Shown here in pieces: positions 53,911 through 62,429 of a stretch of 64,000 nt of DNA. Within the stretch, counting starts at the first letter, position 1; each line of letters starts with the position of its first letter. Source of the stretch: Asticcacaulis sp. SL142 (GTDB lineage: Bacteria; Pseudomonadota; Alphaproteobacteria; Caulobacterales; Caulobacteraceae); the NCBI RefSeq assembly GCF_026625745.1, contig NZ_CP113061.1:186001-250000 (forward strand), in the 5' to 3' direction. The notes beneath the pieces were generated by a model. The model made no database searches. It was not told the DNA's origin and saw only the letters and a list, made by a program, of their open reading frames with translations. Both the position numbers and the translations under genes were made by a program.

Positions 53911-54079
53911 GCCCCCCTCCGGCGCTTTGCGCCACCTCCCCCAAGTGAAACATTTATATAGAATTGAAACAAAGTGCGTTGGGGGAGTAATAGTATTTTT
54001 TACTCCCCCAACGCACAATCTTAACGGTTATACTCCTCGTGTCACTTGGGGGAGGTGGCGCGCAGCGCCGGAGGGGGGC
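53911..54079. repeat. Long double palindrome (copy A), upstream of the DUF559 gene
   Basis: Outer arms of 38 bp (53911-53948 and 54042-54079) match at 36 of 38 positions in inverted orientation. An inner perfect 17-bp palindrome (GTGCGTTGGGGGAGTAA at 53974-53990 with its complement at 54000-54016) has a 9-base loop. Each outer arm itself contains a mini-hairpin (GGCGC...GCGCC). The right arm ends in a GGAGG that serves as ribosome site for the GTG start at 54082. Confidence 0.95.
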
Positions 54080-54081
54080 TT

Positions 54082-54480
54082 GTGAAACCGAAATACCAAC
54101 TGGCCCGAACCTTTCGCAAGGCCCTGACACCGCCTGAATTGATGCTGTGGGACCGGATAAAGCGCAGGCAACCGGACGGCCCGACCTTTCGCAGGCAATA
54201 TGCTATCGGCGCCTATGTCCTTGATTTTTATTGTATCAAGGCGCGGTTAGCCGTCGAGGTCGATGGTGAGGTTCATAATCTGCCCGATAAGGCGCAAAAT
54301 GATGAGGTGCGTATCGCTTGGTTGCAAACTAAGGGCATTGGGACCTTGCGCATTCCGGCCAGGGACATATTTGAGCGACCGGATGACGTGGCCGACGGGG
54401 TGTGGTTGATGGCGGTTGAGCGGCTCAGGGCTGGTGTTAGCCCCCCTCTGTCACTGCGTGACATCTCCCCCAAAGGATAA
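54082..54480 (+). CDS. DUF559 endonuclease-like protein embedded between palindromic elements
   Basis: 132 residues. A basic N-terminus (ARTFRKALTPPELMLW) is followed by FRRQYAIGAYVLDFYCIKA and LAVEVDGEVH, the PD-(D/E)xK/Vsr-like core of DUF559 (Asp of VLDF, Glu of EVDG), then RIAWLQTKGIGTLRIPARDIF. I start at GTG 54082 because GGAGG lies 7-8 bases upstream; that site belongs to palindrome A. The last residues (GVSPPLSLRDISPKG) and the stop are written by palindrome B. An in-frame start at 54046 lies inside palindrome A and would add only element-encoded residues. No methyltransferase neighbours; biological role unknown. Confidence 0.85.
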   Translation: MKPKYQLARTFRKALTPPELMLWDRIKRRQPDGPTFRRQYAIGAYVLDFYCIKARLAVEVDGEVHNLPDKAQNDEVRIAWLQTKGIGTLRIPARDIFERPDDVADGVWLMAVERLRAGVSPPLSLRDISPKG

Positions 54481-54609
54481 ATCTACTTAGACTGGCAACT
54501 CAATGCGTTGGGGGAGTAAAAGAAATTATTACTCCCCCAACGCACAGTCTTAACGACTATGCGCAACGTGTCATTTGGGGGAGGTGGCGCGTAGCGCCGG
54601 AGGGGGGCT
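54439..54609. repeat. Long double palindrome (copy B), downstream of the DUF559 gene
   Basis: Same architecture as copy A: outer arms (about 54439-54477 and 54571-54609) and an inner 17-base palindrome with two 16-17 base arms (TGCGTTGGGGGAGTAA at 54504-54519 and its complement near 54529-54544). The right arm is nearly identical to the A right arm; the left arm differs but keeps its mini-hairpin by paired changes (GTCAC...GTGAC instead of GGCGC...GCGCC). The right edge is adjacent to the selO stop codon (TTA at 54609-54611 on plus). Confidence 0.93.
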
Positions 54610-56030
54610 TAATTCGCCGCCAACCCCAACGCCTGCCGGTAGGTTTCGATCTCATCCAGTTTGGCATGGAAACCTGACCAGTCGTCATCGCGGTCAATGG
54701 CCGCCCACAGGGCTTCGATATCGTCAATCAGCAGGCTGACGGGCTCAGGCGCGGCAAACAGCGGATGTTTCAGGCGGTCCGCATCTTTCGGTTCAAAATC
54801 ACTCAGCAAGTTTTTGAAAGTGTCAAAGATTTCACCAGTATAGAACTGACCGCGCGGGCCAGACAGGGCGCGGGCCTCACTGATCAGGCCACCGAACCAG
54901 TCGAAATATACGCCCTCAAATGAACCCGGATTCGGATGCAGAGCGGCTTGCAATTTAAACGTCGCCTCGACCAGTGCCTGGTCTTTGTCAGCCTTTAACG
55001 GTTTGAGGTTCAACCGGTTGAGCACAGCCTCACGGGCGGCGGCCTCATAACGCGGGCCGAAGTCATTGAGGCTGTCGATCAGCCGCGCGCCGTCGCAAAT
55101 CTGGGCCAGACAGCGCGCCAGTTGCGTCAGGTTCCAGAACACCGCATCGACCTGACGGCCATAGGCATAGAGCCCGCCTTCGTCAAAATAGGCGGCGGTG
55201 AAATAGGCGTCGTAATAGGGCAAAAACCGGTAGGGGCCGTAGTCAAAGCTCTCACCCGTGATATTCATATTGTCGGTATTGAGCACACCGTGGACAAAGC
55301 CCGCCATCATCCAGCGCGCCACCAGGTTCGCCGTCCGCGTCACACACAGGTCAAACACACGCGCGACCTGATCTTCGCCCTCAAGACCGGCGGCATCAGG
55401 GTAGTAATTGTCCGCCACAAACCCGATCAGGCCGCGCATGGTCTCAAGCTCGTTGAGATAGGTCAGCCGCTCAAACGTGCCAAAGCGGATATGGCTGTGC
55501 AACAGCCGCACCAGCACCGATGACCGCGTGGGCGACGGTTCGTCACCGCGATGAAGCGCTTCACCGGTCTCGATCAGTGAAAATGACCGCGATGTCGGCA
55601 CCCCCAGCGCCTCCAGATAGGCGGTCGCCAGCACCTCACGCACACCGCCTTTGAGCGTCAGCCGTCCGTCACCACCCCGCGACCAGGGCGTTCGGCCTGA
55701 GCCCTTGGTGCCGAGGTCGAGGAGACGGCCCTGATCATCGCGAAGTTGCGCAAACAAAAAGCCGCGCCCGTCACCGAGGTCAGGGTTGTAATGGCGAAAC
55801 TGATGGCCGTGATAGCGCAGGGCCAGAGGTTCAGGCTGGTTGTCGGGCAAAGGCGTAAACCGGCCAAAATGGCTGATCCACGCGTCATCGTTAAGCCCCT
55901 CAAGGCCAACAGTAATCGCTGCCCGATCATTGCGGTAGCGTAAGGTGGTTTGCGGAAAGTCAGCGGCCTTGACCCGATCAAACAGGTCAAGGCCGCTATG
56001 GAGCAGGCGCGGATCAGGGGTATAGGTCAT
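54609..56030 (-). CDS. selO: Protein adenylyltransferase SelO (YdiU/UPF0061 family)
   Basis: Pseudokinase-fold enzyme that transfers AMP to protein Ser/Thr/Tyr. Seen: LALRYHGHQFRHYNPDLGDGR, LGTKGSGRTPWSRGGDGRLT (ATP region), KGGVREVLATAYLEALGVPT, and VHGVLNTDNMNITGESFDYG. 473 residues. The C-terminus (IETYRQALGLAAN) lacks the usual NPKYVLRNYL-type segment and terminal Cys/Sec of E. coli-like SelO, so it belongs to a shorter alphaproteobacterial branch. Follows the TonB receptor gene by 37 bp. Confidence 0.93.
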   Translation of the reverse strand: MTYTPDPRLLHSGLDLFDRVKAADFPQTTLRYRNDRAAITVGLEGLNDDAWISHFGRFTPLPDNQPEPLALRYHGHQFRHYNPDLGDGRGFLFAQLRDDQGRLLDLGTKGSGRTPWSRGGDGRLTLKGGVREVLATAYLEALGVPTSRSFSLIETGEALHRGDEPSPTRSSVLVRLLHSHIRFGTFERLTYLNELETMRGLIGFVADNYYPDAAGLEGEDQVARVFDLCVTRTANLVARWMMAGFVHGVLNTDNMNITGESFDYGPYRFLPYYDAYFTAAYFDEGGLYAYGRQVDAVFWNLTQLARCLAQICDGARLIDSLNDFGPRYEAAAREAVLNRLNLKPLKADKDQALVEATFKLQAALHPNPGSFEGVYFDWFGGLISEARALSGPRGQFYTGEIFDTFKNLLSDFEPKDADRLKHPLFAAPEPVSLLIDDIEALWAAIDRDDDWSGFHAKLDEIETYRQALGLAAN

Positions 56031-56067
56031 ACCCCTGACATGGCGCGCCGTATCTTAAATTACAAGT

Positions 56068-58638
56068 CTAATACTTGACGCGTAAAGTTACGCCATAGGT
56101 CCTGGGCTGGCCCATGAAGGCGTCATAGGTGTTGGAGTCCAGACCGCGGTTGTAATAGGTGCCGTTGGATTGCACCGTCGACTGGAAGCCGGTCCCTTGC
56201 AGGGGGGCGTTGATTACCACCTGCTTATAGCTTTCGTCGGTCAGGTTCTGGCCCCAGATTTCGACCATCCAGCGCGAATCCTCAGACCCGATACCGATGC
56301 GGCCATTGAGCAGGGTGAAGGATTCCTGCATCTTGAACGGGATCAGATCGGAGCCGGTATTGTAGCTGGAGGTATGCTTGGCCGACAGGTTGGCCAGCCA
56401 GCGCAGGCCGGCAATCGAGCGGGTATAGGTTACGGCCCCGGACGAGGTCCACTTGGGCGCGAACGACATCTGAGCGCCCGGCAGCAGGGACAACTGAGCA
56501 AAGCTTCCCGGATTATTCAGATCAGAGGCCGTAAACTCGGCATACTTTGTGTCGGCATAGGCGATGCCGCCCTGGAAGCTTAGGCCCCGGATCGGTGTCG
56601 ACCAGTAAAGATCGGCGTCCCAGCCCTTTGAGGTCAGCTCCGGGATGGATTCGACCACAAACGCCGTGCCCAGGAATGTGTTGAGCTGGAAGTCGTTAAA
56701 GGTCTGATCAAAGGCGGTCAGGTTGAACAGCACCTTTTTGTCGAACAGGGACGTCTTTATGCCCAGTTCGTAGCTGTCGACCGTTTCGGCGGGGAAATAG
56801 AGTGATGAGTTGGGCGTCAGGCCCGTCAGCGCCCGGTCAAGGTTATAGCCGCCGCCTTTGTACCCGCGCGCATAGGACGCGTAGGTCATGATGTTGTTAT
56901 TCCAGCGGTAAGCGCCCTTAAAGGTGCCGGACCATTCTTTTTCTTCCTGCTCATCGGCGACTTGGCGGTTATTGAAGGCCGGGTTAGACCAGAAGGCGCA
57001 GATACCGCCCAGAACCGTGGGCGCACGGCCCGCCGCGATCAGGCCCGCCCACAATGGGTTAGAGGCCGGATTAACCAACGCGCCGCCGTAGCGTTGCTGG
57101 GCAGCCAGACACGCCGCGCCATTGTCGCTGTTGGTATAGACGCCGGTCATCTTCTTGGTCTCTGCCGTATAGCGCAGCCCCAGAGTCAGTTCGAGCGAAT
57201 CGGTCACCTGATAGTTATTGTTGGTGAACAGGGCGAAGGATTTGGCGTTTTGAGTATAGTGATCAAGTGCGCCCTGACCCGCGACGAAATTGGTGCCGGT
57301 CGGGCGGCCTGTCAGGTTTTGCAGGAAGGTCGGCGACGGCGTGCCGGTGATCTGCTGGGATAAGAGCATACTAACGTAAGACTCGTACTTGGTGCCGTAG
57401 ACGTAGGAATCGTTACGGTCCAGATCTTCGTCGGCATAGAAGACGCCGACCAGCCAGTTCAGCCGCTCCGTGGCGCCCGCCAGTCGCAACTCCTGCGAGA
57501 AGGTCTTGAACTCAGCCGAGAAGTCACCGTTGTCGCGGCGGTAGAGAATGTCCGCGCCGGTGTAGTCAATGTCCTGACCGTTGACGTTTTTCCAGTTACG
57601 GATGCCGGTGACCGACGTCAGGGTCGAATCCAGAAAGGCCAGTTTCAGATTGGTCTCGATGGATATGCCCTTATCGTCAATAAACTGACGGGTATCACGG
57701 TTGGCATAGGCGGTCATGTCTTCGGGGCTGGCGGTCAGGTCAATACCCTCGCCACCGGCGGTCAGGGCGTTGATCAGCGCGCCGGTCGGGCCAGTGCGGG
57801 TCTGAACGGTGACGCAGCAGCGCTCCTCACGTCTGGACCAGTCACCGATAACGCGGATGCTCAGGTCTTCGTTGGGCAGGAACAGCAACTGCCCGCGCAC
57901 GGTCGTGAAATCCTGGGTGGCATCTTCGGTTGTGGTGCGCTGACCGTCGCCGGTTTTGACATCGTAATAGCCACCGCGTTCGCGCTTGGCGACATAGAGG
58001 CGGCCCAGCACTTCATCCCCGGCGATCGGGCCGGTGACGGCGGCGGAAATACCGCGCGCGTCGTAATTGCCGGCCGTAACTTCGGCTTCGGCACCAAAGA
58101 CGTTGGAAGGTTTCTTGGAGATGATATTGATAACACCCGCCGAGGTGTTTTTGCCAAACAGGGTGCCTTGCGGGCCTTTCAGAACTTCGATGCGTTCCAG
58201 TTCGCCGAGGTCACCAAAGCCCACGCCGTTGCGCGGGCGGTAAACGCCGTCAATGACCACGCCGACCGACGATTCCATGCCGGGGTTATCACCGACCGTA
58301 CCGACGCCGCGGATACGGGCGGTGGTCAGGCTCTCGTTCTGGGTTGAGGTCACGGTCAGGCCGGGGGTTAAGACCTGCATGTCCTTGATGTCGCGCACAC
58401 CGGCATCCTGCAGCAGCTTGGCCGACAGGGTGGTGACCACAATCGGCACGTCCTGCAGCGATTGCTCACGCTTTTGGGCGGTGACGACGATCTCTAAGAT
58501 TTCCTCTGGTTCTTCAGCGGGCGGCGCGTCGGTCTGTGCCAGAGCCGGCAGGGCCGTTCCCAGCAGGGCCAGCGAGGTGCCCGTCAGTAAAATTTTGCTG
58601 AAAAATTTGCCGCCGCGATGAGATGTCATGGTGCGCAT
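56068..58638 (-). CDS. TonB-dependent outer-membrane receptor
   Basis: 856 residues: signal peptide (LLTGTSLALLGTALPALAQ), a TonB-box-like EILEIVVTAQKR, plug domain (QSLQDVPIVVTTLSAK, ARIRGVGTVGDNPG, LKGPQGTLFGKNTSAG), and a 22-strand barrel ending in the aromatic-terminated VTLRVKY. Resembles the many Caulobacterales receptors used for sugars, polymers or siderophores; substrate cannot be inferred. Start at ATG 58638 with AAGGGA upstream. selO lies downstream on the same strand. Confidence 0.95.
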   Translation of the reverse strand: MRTMTSHRGGKFFSKILLTGTSLALLGTALPALAQTDAPPAEEPEEILEIVVTAQKREQSLQDVPIVVTTLSAKLLQDAGVRDIKDMQVLTPGLTVTSTQNESLTTARIRGVGTVGDNPGMESSVGVVIDGVYRPRNGVGFGDLGELERIEVLKGPQGTLFGKNTSAGVINIISKKPSNVFGAEAEVTAGNYDARGISAAVTGPIAGDEVLGRLYVAKRERGGYYDVKTGDGQRTTTEDATQDFTTVRGQLLFLPNEDLSIRVIGDWSRREERCCVTVQTRTGPTGALINALTAGGEGIDLTASPEDMTAYANRDTRQFIDDKGISIETNLKLAFLDSTLTSVTGIRNWKNVNGQDIDYTGADILYRRDNGDFSAEFKTFSQELRLAGATERLNWLVGVFYADEDLDRNDSYVYGTKYESYVSMLLSQQITGTPSPTFLQNLTGRPTGTNFVAGQGALDHYTQNAKSFALFTNNNYQVTDSLELTLGLRYTAETKKMTGVYTNSDNGAACLAAQQRYGGALVNPASNPLWAGLIAAGRAPTVLGGICAFWSNPAFNNRQVADEQEEKEWSGTFKGAYRWNNNIMTYASYARGYKGGGYNLDRALTGLTPNSSLYFPAETVDSYELGIKTSLFDKKVLFNLTAFDQTFNDFQLNTFLGTAFVVESIPELTSKGWDADLYWSTPIRGLSFQGGIAYADTKYAEFTASDLNNPGSFAQLSLLPGAQMSFAPKWTSSGAVTYTRSIAGLRWLANLSAKHTSSYNTGSDLIPFKMQESFTLLNGRIGIGSEDSRWMVEIWGQNLTDESYKQVVINAPLQGTGFQSTVQSNGTYYNRGLDSNTYDAFMGQPRTYGVTLRVKY

Positions 58639-59069
58639 GTCGTTTCCCTTGGGTAAATCAGGGTTTGAGAGTCAAATATTCGCGATGCGAGCATTTGAAA
58701 GTCATTCGCTGTGTTTCCTGTAACCTGTAAGACTTTTGTTATTCGATGTGCGGGCACTTAGAAAATTAAGTAACCCGCTACAATTATCAAAAATGTATGA
58801 CACAAGGCTTAAGAAACACAACGGGCAATTCATGCGGCGATGCACAATGAAACATCGCCTAACCTAAAGGAAACAGGGGGTTGATATAACTGTGTTTTGT
58901 ATGGGGATTCGTAAAAATTCCAGACAAATCAAAGTTTACGATGACGTAAGCTTTTTGGGGCTTGTGAGGCCGATTATGTGAGCAGTTGCACAGCTCACGA
59001 ATACTTGAAAACCTTGAGTGTCTCGATTTTGTGAAATATGTGATGTTTATGTCGGTTTATGACACCGGA
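58639..59069. other. 431-bp intergenic region upstream of the TonB receptor
   Basis: AT-rich, no gene found. It must hold the TonB-receptor promoter. A small inverted repeat GTGAGC/GCTCAC (58979-58984, 58993-58998) lies near the histidine-kinase 3' side without a T-tract. No recognisable Fur or LacI-type operator was identified. Confidence 0.4.
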
Positions 59070-60869
59070 TCAGCCCAATAGAGCGCGATTAAGGTCGGCT
59101 TCGCTTTGCGGCAGGATCAGCGGTTTTACGCCCATCTCACGCAAAGTATCGGCGTGATCGCCTTGTGGCAGCAGGGCCAGAATCTGAATGGCGGCCTCTG
59201 ACTGACTGGTGCGCAGGCGATATAAAAACGTCTCCAGCGTTTCCCGGCCATCGGCGTCGGCCACTTCGTTGAGGGCACCCGTCGCAATCAGGCAGGCGTC
59301 AAGCTCGGCCTTACCCGCCAGGCTGAGCGCGCGTTCGCGGGTGGTGGAGGTCAGGCACTTATGACCCAGCCGCTCAAGGCTGTCGCGCAACTGAGCCGAT
59401 CTTAAGCTGTCATTGGACAAAAGCAGGACGCGCAGGCTGGCGCCGGAACCGTGACGGCTGTCGAGTGGGGCGGTTGCCTCAACAGGTTTTAGGGGGCGGC
59501 GGGCCTCACGATCAAATACCAGTTCCACCCAGAACTTTGAGCCTAGCCCCACCGTACTGTCGGCGCCAATGCGGCCGCCCATCATGGCAATCAGCCGCTT
59601 TGACAAACTTAAGCCCAGTCCGGCACCGGAATGACCGGCAGCGGTGCGGGCAATGCGGGTGTGGGCTTTGAAAGCCTGATCCAGTTCGTCGGCATCAAGA
59701 CCGGGGCCGGTATCAAGCACATCGACCCGCAACACATCTTGCGCCGACATGGATACTTTTAGCTCTACCCGCCCGCGGGCGGTATAGGCCAGGGCGTTGG
59801 AGACGAGGTGGGACAGGATCTGGGTAACCCGCGCCCCATCGGCCATGACCGCGCCCTTATGCGGTACGGCCTCAAGATTGAGCGCCAGTTCCAGGCCTTT
59901 GGCGGTGGCCTGAGCGCTGAAATCCTCAATGACCCGCACGCAGATGGCCTCGATATCAAGCGCTTCGGGCGTGATCTGCATCAACCCTTGTTCCGCCGTG
60001 TCATTATCAAGGGTGGTCACCAGCATGTTTTCCAGATGCTGGGCCTCGTTTAGCGCCGAATAGATGTGCTGGCGGATCGCCGGGGCGCGGCTGGCCTGTG
60101 TAAGGCTGGTGTGCAGGCTGGCGCTTAACCCTTTTAGACCGGCGCGCAACTCGTCCGACAAGGTGTGCATCAGGGCGATCTTGCTGGCGCTTAAGCTCTC
60201 AGAGGTATCGACGGCGGCGTTACGTTCTTTGGCCAGTTGCAACTGATCGTGGGCCAGTTGGTAATGCTCACGCAGATGGCGATTGAGAATGAACCCTAGC
60301 GCCAGGGCCAGGGCCATGCCACCTATGGCCAGATTACTCAGGTCCTGGCCCCCCGGTACGGACTTAAGCCCAATCACGGGCCCGGCCGCGGCCAGTGGCC
60401 CCAGGGTCAGCAGGAACCGCAGCACCGGCGTGCAAAAGAAGATGATGCCGACGGCAGCCCCCGCGCAAATTAGCAAAAATATGTGGGCATTATGACCTGA
60501 CCGGGCCGCCACATAGCTGAGCACCATCAGGCCCATGACCCATAAGGCGCCGCTGACACCCTGATAGACCATGCGGCGGGTCAGCAGGGACGGGGGCGGC
60601 ACCTGATCTTCGGGCGTTAGCAGGGCGCGGGACTTGGCACGCAGATAATGAAAAAAGCCCCAGTTGACCGCAAACAGGGTCAGGCTCAGCACGATAAAGG
60701 CCGGGGGCATGAAATAGGACGCTGCCCACAGATACGGCGGCAGGCCCACCCCAAAGAACCCCAGCGCATAGGGCAGCATACGCGCCTGTGCCCGCAGGCC
60801 GTAATCGAGGATAACGGCCTCATCGACGGCGGGGGTATCGATCGTCAATGGCTGATGCTGGGGGGACAT
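59070..60869 (-). CDS. Membrane histidine-kinase-like protein lacking phosphoacceptor His, with degenerate receiver
   Basis: Six hydrophobic helices (about residues 33-200), a coiled linker, then a HisKA-like dimerisation region where the H-box reads LMHTLSDELRAGL: Asp239 stands where the phosphorylated His should be. The HATPase domain looks intact (N-box LSHLVSNALAYT with Asn358, G1 DTGPGLD, G2 GAGLGLSLSKRL). The C-terminal about 120 residues resemble a receiver (LRVLLLSNDSLRSAQL) in which the usual phospho-Asp strand reads LDACLIATGAL, without Asp. It may be a sensory pseudokinase or scaffold. GGAG precedes the ATG. Divergent from the DUF2336 gene; an Hpt protein gene is nearby. Confidence 0.85.
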   Translation of the reverse strand: MSPQHQPLTIDTPAVDEAVILDYGLRAQARMLPYALGFFGVGLPPYLWAASYFMPPAFIVLSLTLFAVNWGFFHYLRAKSRALLTPEDQVPPPSLLTRRMVYQGVSGALWVMGLMVLSYVAARSGHNAHIFLLICAGAAVGIIFFCTPVLRFLLTLGPLAAAGPVIGLKSVPGGQDLSNLAIGGMALALALGFILNRHLREHYQLAHDQLQLAKERNAAVDTSESLSASKIALMHTLSDELRAGLKGLSASLHTSLTQASRAPAIRQHIYSALNEAQHLENMLVTTLDNDTAEQGLMQITPEALDIEAICVRVIEDFSAQATAKGLELALNLEAVPHKGAVMADGARVTQILSHLVSNALAYTARGRVELKVSMSAQDVLRVDVLDTGPGLDADELDQAFKAHTRIARTAAGHSGAGLGLSLSKRLIAMMGGRIGADSTVGLGSKFWVELVFDREARRPLKPVEATAPLDSRHGSGASLRVLLLSNDSLRSAQLRDSLERLGHKCLTSTTRERALSLAGKAELDACLIATGALNEVADADGRETLETFLYRLRTSQSEAAIQILALLPQGDHADTLREMGVKPLILPQSEADLNRALLG

Positions 60870-61096
60870 AACGGCTCCGTACTGAGCGCAAATCGTAATC
60901 CAAACATCTTGCCGTCAGGTTACTATGGGCGAAAATTGTACACTCTGTAGCCTCATGGTTGTGTTTTAGGGGCATTCTCAAGACATTGTGAACGCTTTTT
61001 AGCGCTTTAAGCGAACTTATGACCAAAAAGTAAAGCTTCGTTAGGGATAAGACGCGACACTGAGGGCTCATATCCGTGCTCTCAGGATTTCGACCC

Positions 61097-62272
61097 ATGA
61101 TGACCTCAAAACTGGTTTTGTCCGACGAAGACCTTAAGCGTCTGGTGAAAAGTGATAATGCCGACGATCGCGCCGTGGCCGCGCACAAGATTTGCCGTGT
61201 CATGGAGCGTCAGGTGGTCAGTGAGGCTGAGCGCGAAGCCGCCCATGAAATCATTCGCCTGATGGCGCACGATGCGGCGGAACTGGTCCGGCGGGCCCTG
61301 TCGGTGACCATGCGCACGTCAGAACTATTGCCGCACGATGTGGCCATGAAACTGGCTCAGGACGTGGTGTCGGTCGCCGTGCCGGTTCTGCACTATTCAC
61401 CGGTGTTCAGCGACGACGATCTGCGTGCGGTGATCGAAGCCGGTAATCCGGCGCGTCAGATCGCGATTGCCAAACGTGACACCTTATCCGAAGTCGTGAC
61501 GGGTGCTCTGGCTGAGCACGGCGTCGAAGAGGCGGTGGTAATTGCCTGCGCCAACGACAATGCCCGTTTTGATGACGGTGCGTTCGGGCGGGTGATGGAC
61601 CGCTTTGGTGAGTCTGAGGTCATGCAGTCGGTGCTGGTTCACCGTCAGGCCTTGCCGGTGACGGTGACGGAAAAGCTGGTGCATCTGGTCAGCGGGGCCT
61701 TGCGCGAGCAACTGGTCGCCCGCCATGCGGTGACGCCGGAGACGGCGGCGCGGATCTCCGAGGCGGTGCAGGAGCGCGCGACCCTCGACATGGCCGGACG
61801 CAGCCCGCAGGCCCATGATCCCAAGACCCTGGCCCGCCACCTGGTCGATTTCGGCCGCATGACGCCGTCACTTATGCTCAGGGCGCTGGTACGCGGGCAG
61901 ATGACCTTCTTTGAATATGCTCTGGCGGAGCTATCCGGCGTGCCCCATGAACGCACCTGGCTGATGATCCATGATGCCGGGGCGCTGGGACTGCGGGCCA
62001 TATATGACCGGGCGGGCCTGCCGGCGGGCATGTTCGCAACCTTCAAGGCAGCGGTTGAGACCTATCATGAGCTTAAGGCTGAGCAGGGGCACCTCGACCC
62101 CATCCGCTTGCAGGAACGCCTGATCGAGCGCTTCCTGACCCAGACCCCAACGGCGTCACGCGAAGATATCGCCTATCTGATGGAGCGTCTGGACTTTGAC
62201 CACAAAGGCCATTCATGGGCCAATCTGCCCAAGGGCGAGACTGAGTCTAAAACAGAATTTGAGGCGGCCTAA
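61097..62272 (+). CDS. DUF2336 protein
   Basis: 391 residues from ATG 61097 (an upstream GTG at 61076 is possible). Almost entirely helical, with HEAT-like repeats: VLSDEDLKRLVKSDNADDRA, HYSPVFSDDDLRAVIEAGNP, and repeats such as GALREQLVARHAVTPETA. This pattern is DUF2336, a family of unknown function that often sits near two-component or motility genes in alphaproteobacteria. Followed by a dispersed repeat and a strong terminator. Confidence 0.85.
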   Translation: MMTSKLVLSDEDLKRLVKSDNADDRAVAAHKICRVMERQVVSEAEREAAHEIIRLMAHDAAELVRRALSVTMRTSELLPHDVAMKLAQDVVSVAVPVLHYSPVFSDDDLRAVIEAGNPARQIAIAKRDTLSEVVTGALAEHGVEEAVVIACANDNARFDDGAFGRVMDRFGESEVMQSVLVHRQALPVTVTEKLVHLVSGALREQLVARHAVTPETAARISEAVQERATLDMAGRSPQAHDPKTLARHLVDFGRMTPSLMLRALVRGQMTFFEYALAELSGVPHERTWLMIHDAGALGLRAIYDRAGLPAGMFATFKAAVETYHELKAEQGHLDPIRLQERLIERFLTQTPTASREDIAYLMERLDFDHKGHSWANLPKGETESKTEFEAA

Positions 62273-62281
62273 GCTCATCCC

Positions 62282-62338
62282 AAACGAAGTTCGGCGAAGC
62301 CAAAAAGTGTGCAGCGGTTTTTGGATCAAGATGCGCGT
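62282..62338 (+). repeat. Dispersed 3'-flanking repeat, copy 2
   Basis: Partner of the element at 23976-24034. The 39-base block 62300-62338 matches at 33 of 39 positions in the same orientation, but the 20-base module (62282-62301) is the exact reverse complement of 23976-23995. Begins 10 bases after the DUF2336 stop and precedes a terminator. Confidence 0.75.
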
Positions 62339-62370
62339 TACACAACAAAAAGAGCTCCCCATTTCATAAT

Positions 62371-62407
62371 AAAAAAAGCCGCCGGAAATCACTCCGGCGG
62401 CTTTTTT
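62371..62407. terminator. Bidirectional terminator between the DUF2336 and Hpt genes
   Basis: A-run, stem GCCGCCGG (62378-62385) with CCGGCGGC (62394-62401), then T6. Serves the convergent DUF2336 (plus) and Hpt (minus) genes. Confidence 0.92.
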
Positions 62408-62429
62408 ATTGTTGGTTGGGGACTTTGCC

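Noticed and set aside
53716-54018. 100-residue minus-strand frame crossing glsA and palindrome A
   Set aside because: It runs through the palindrome and antisense to glsA, with no ribosome site.
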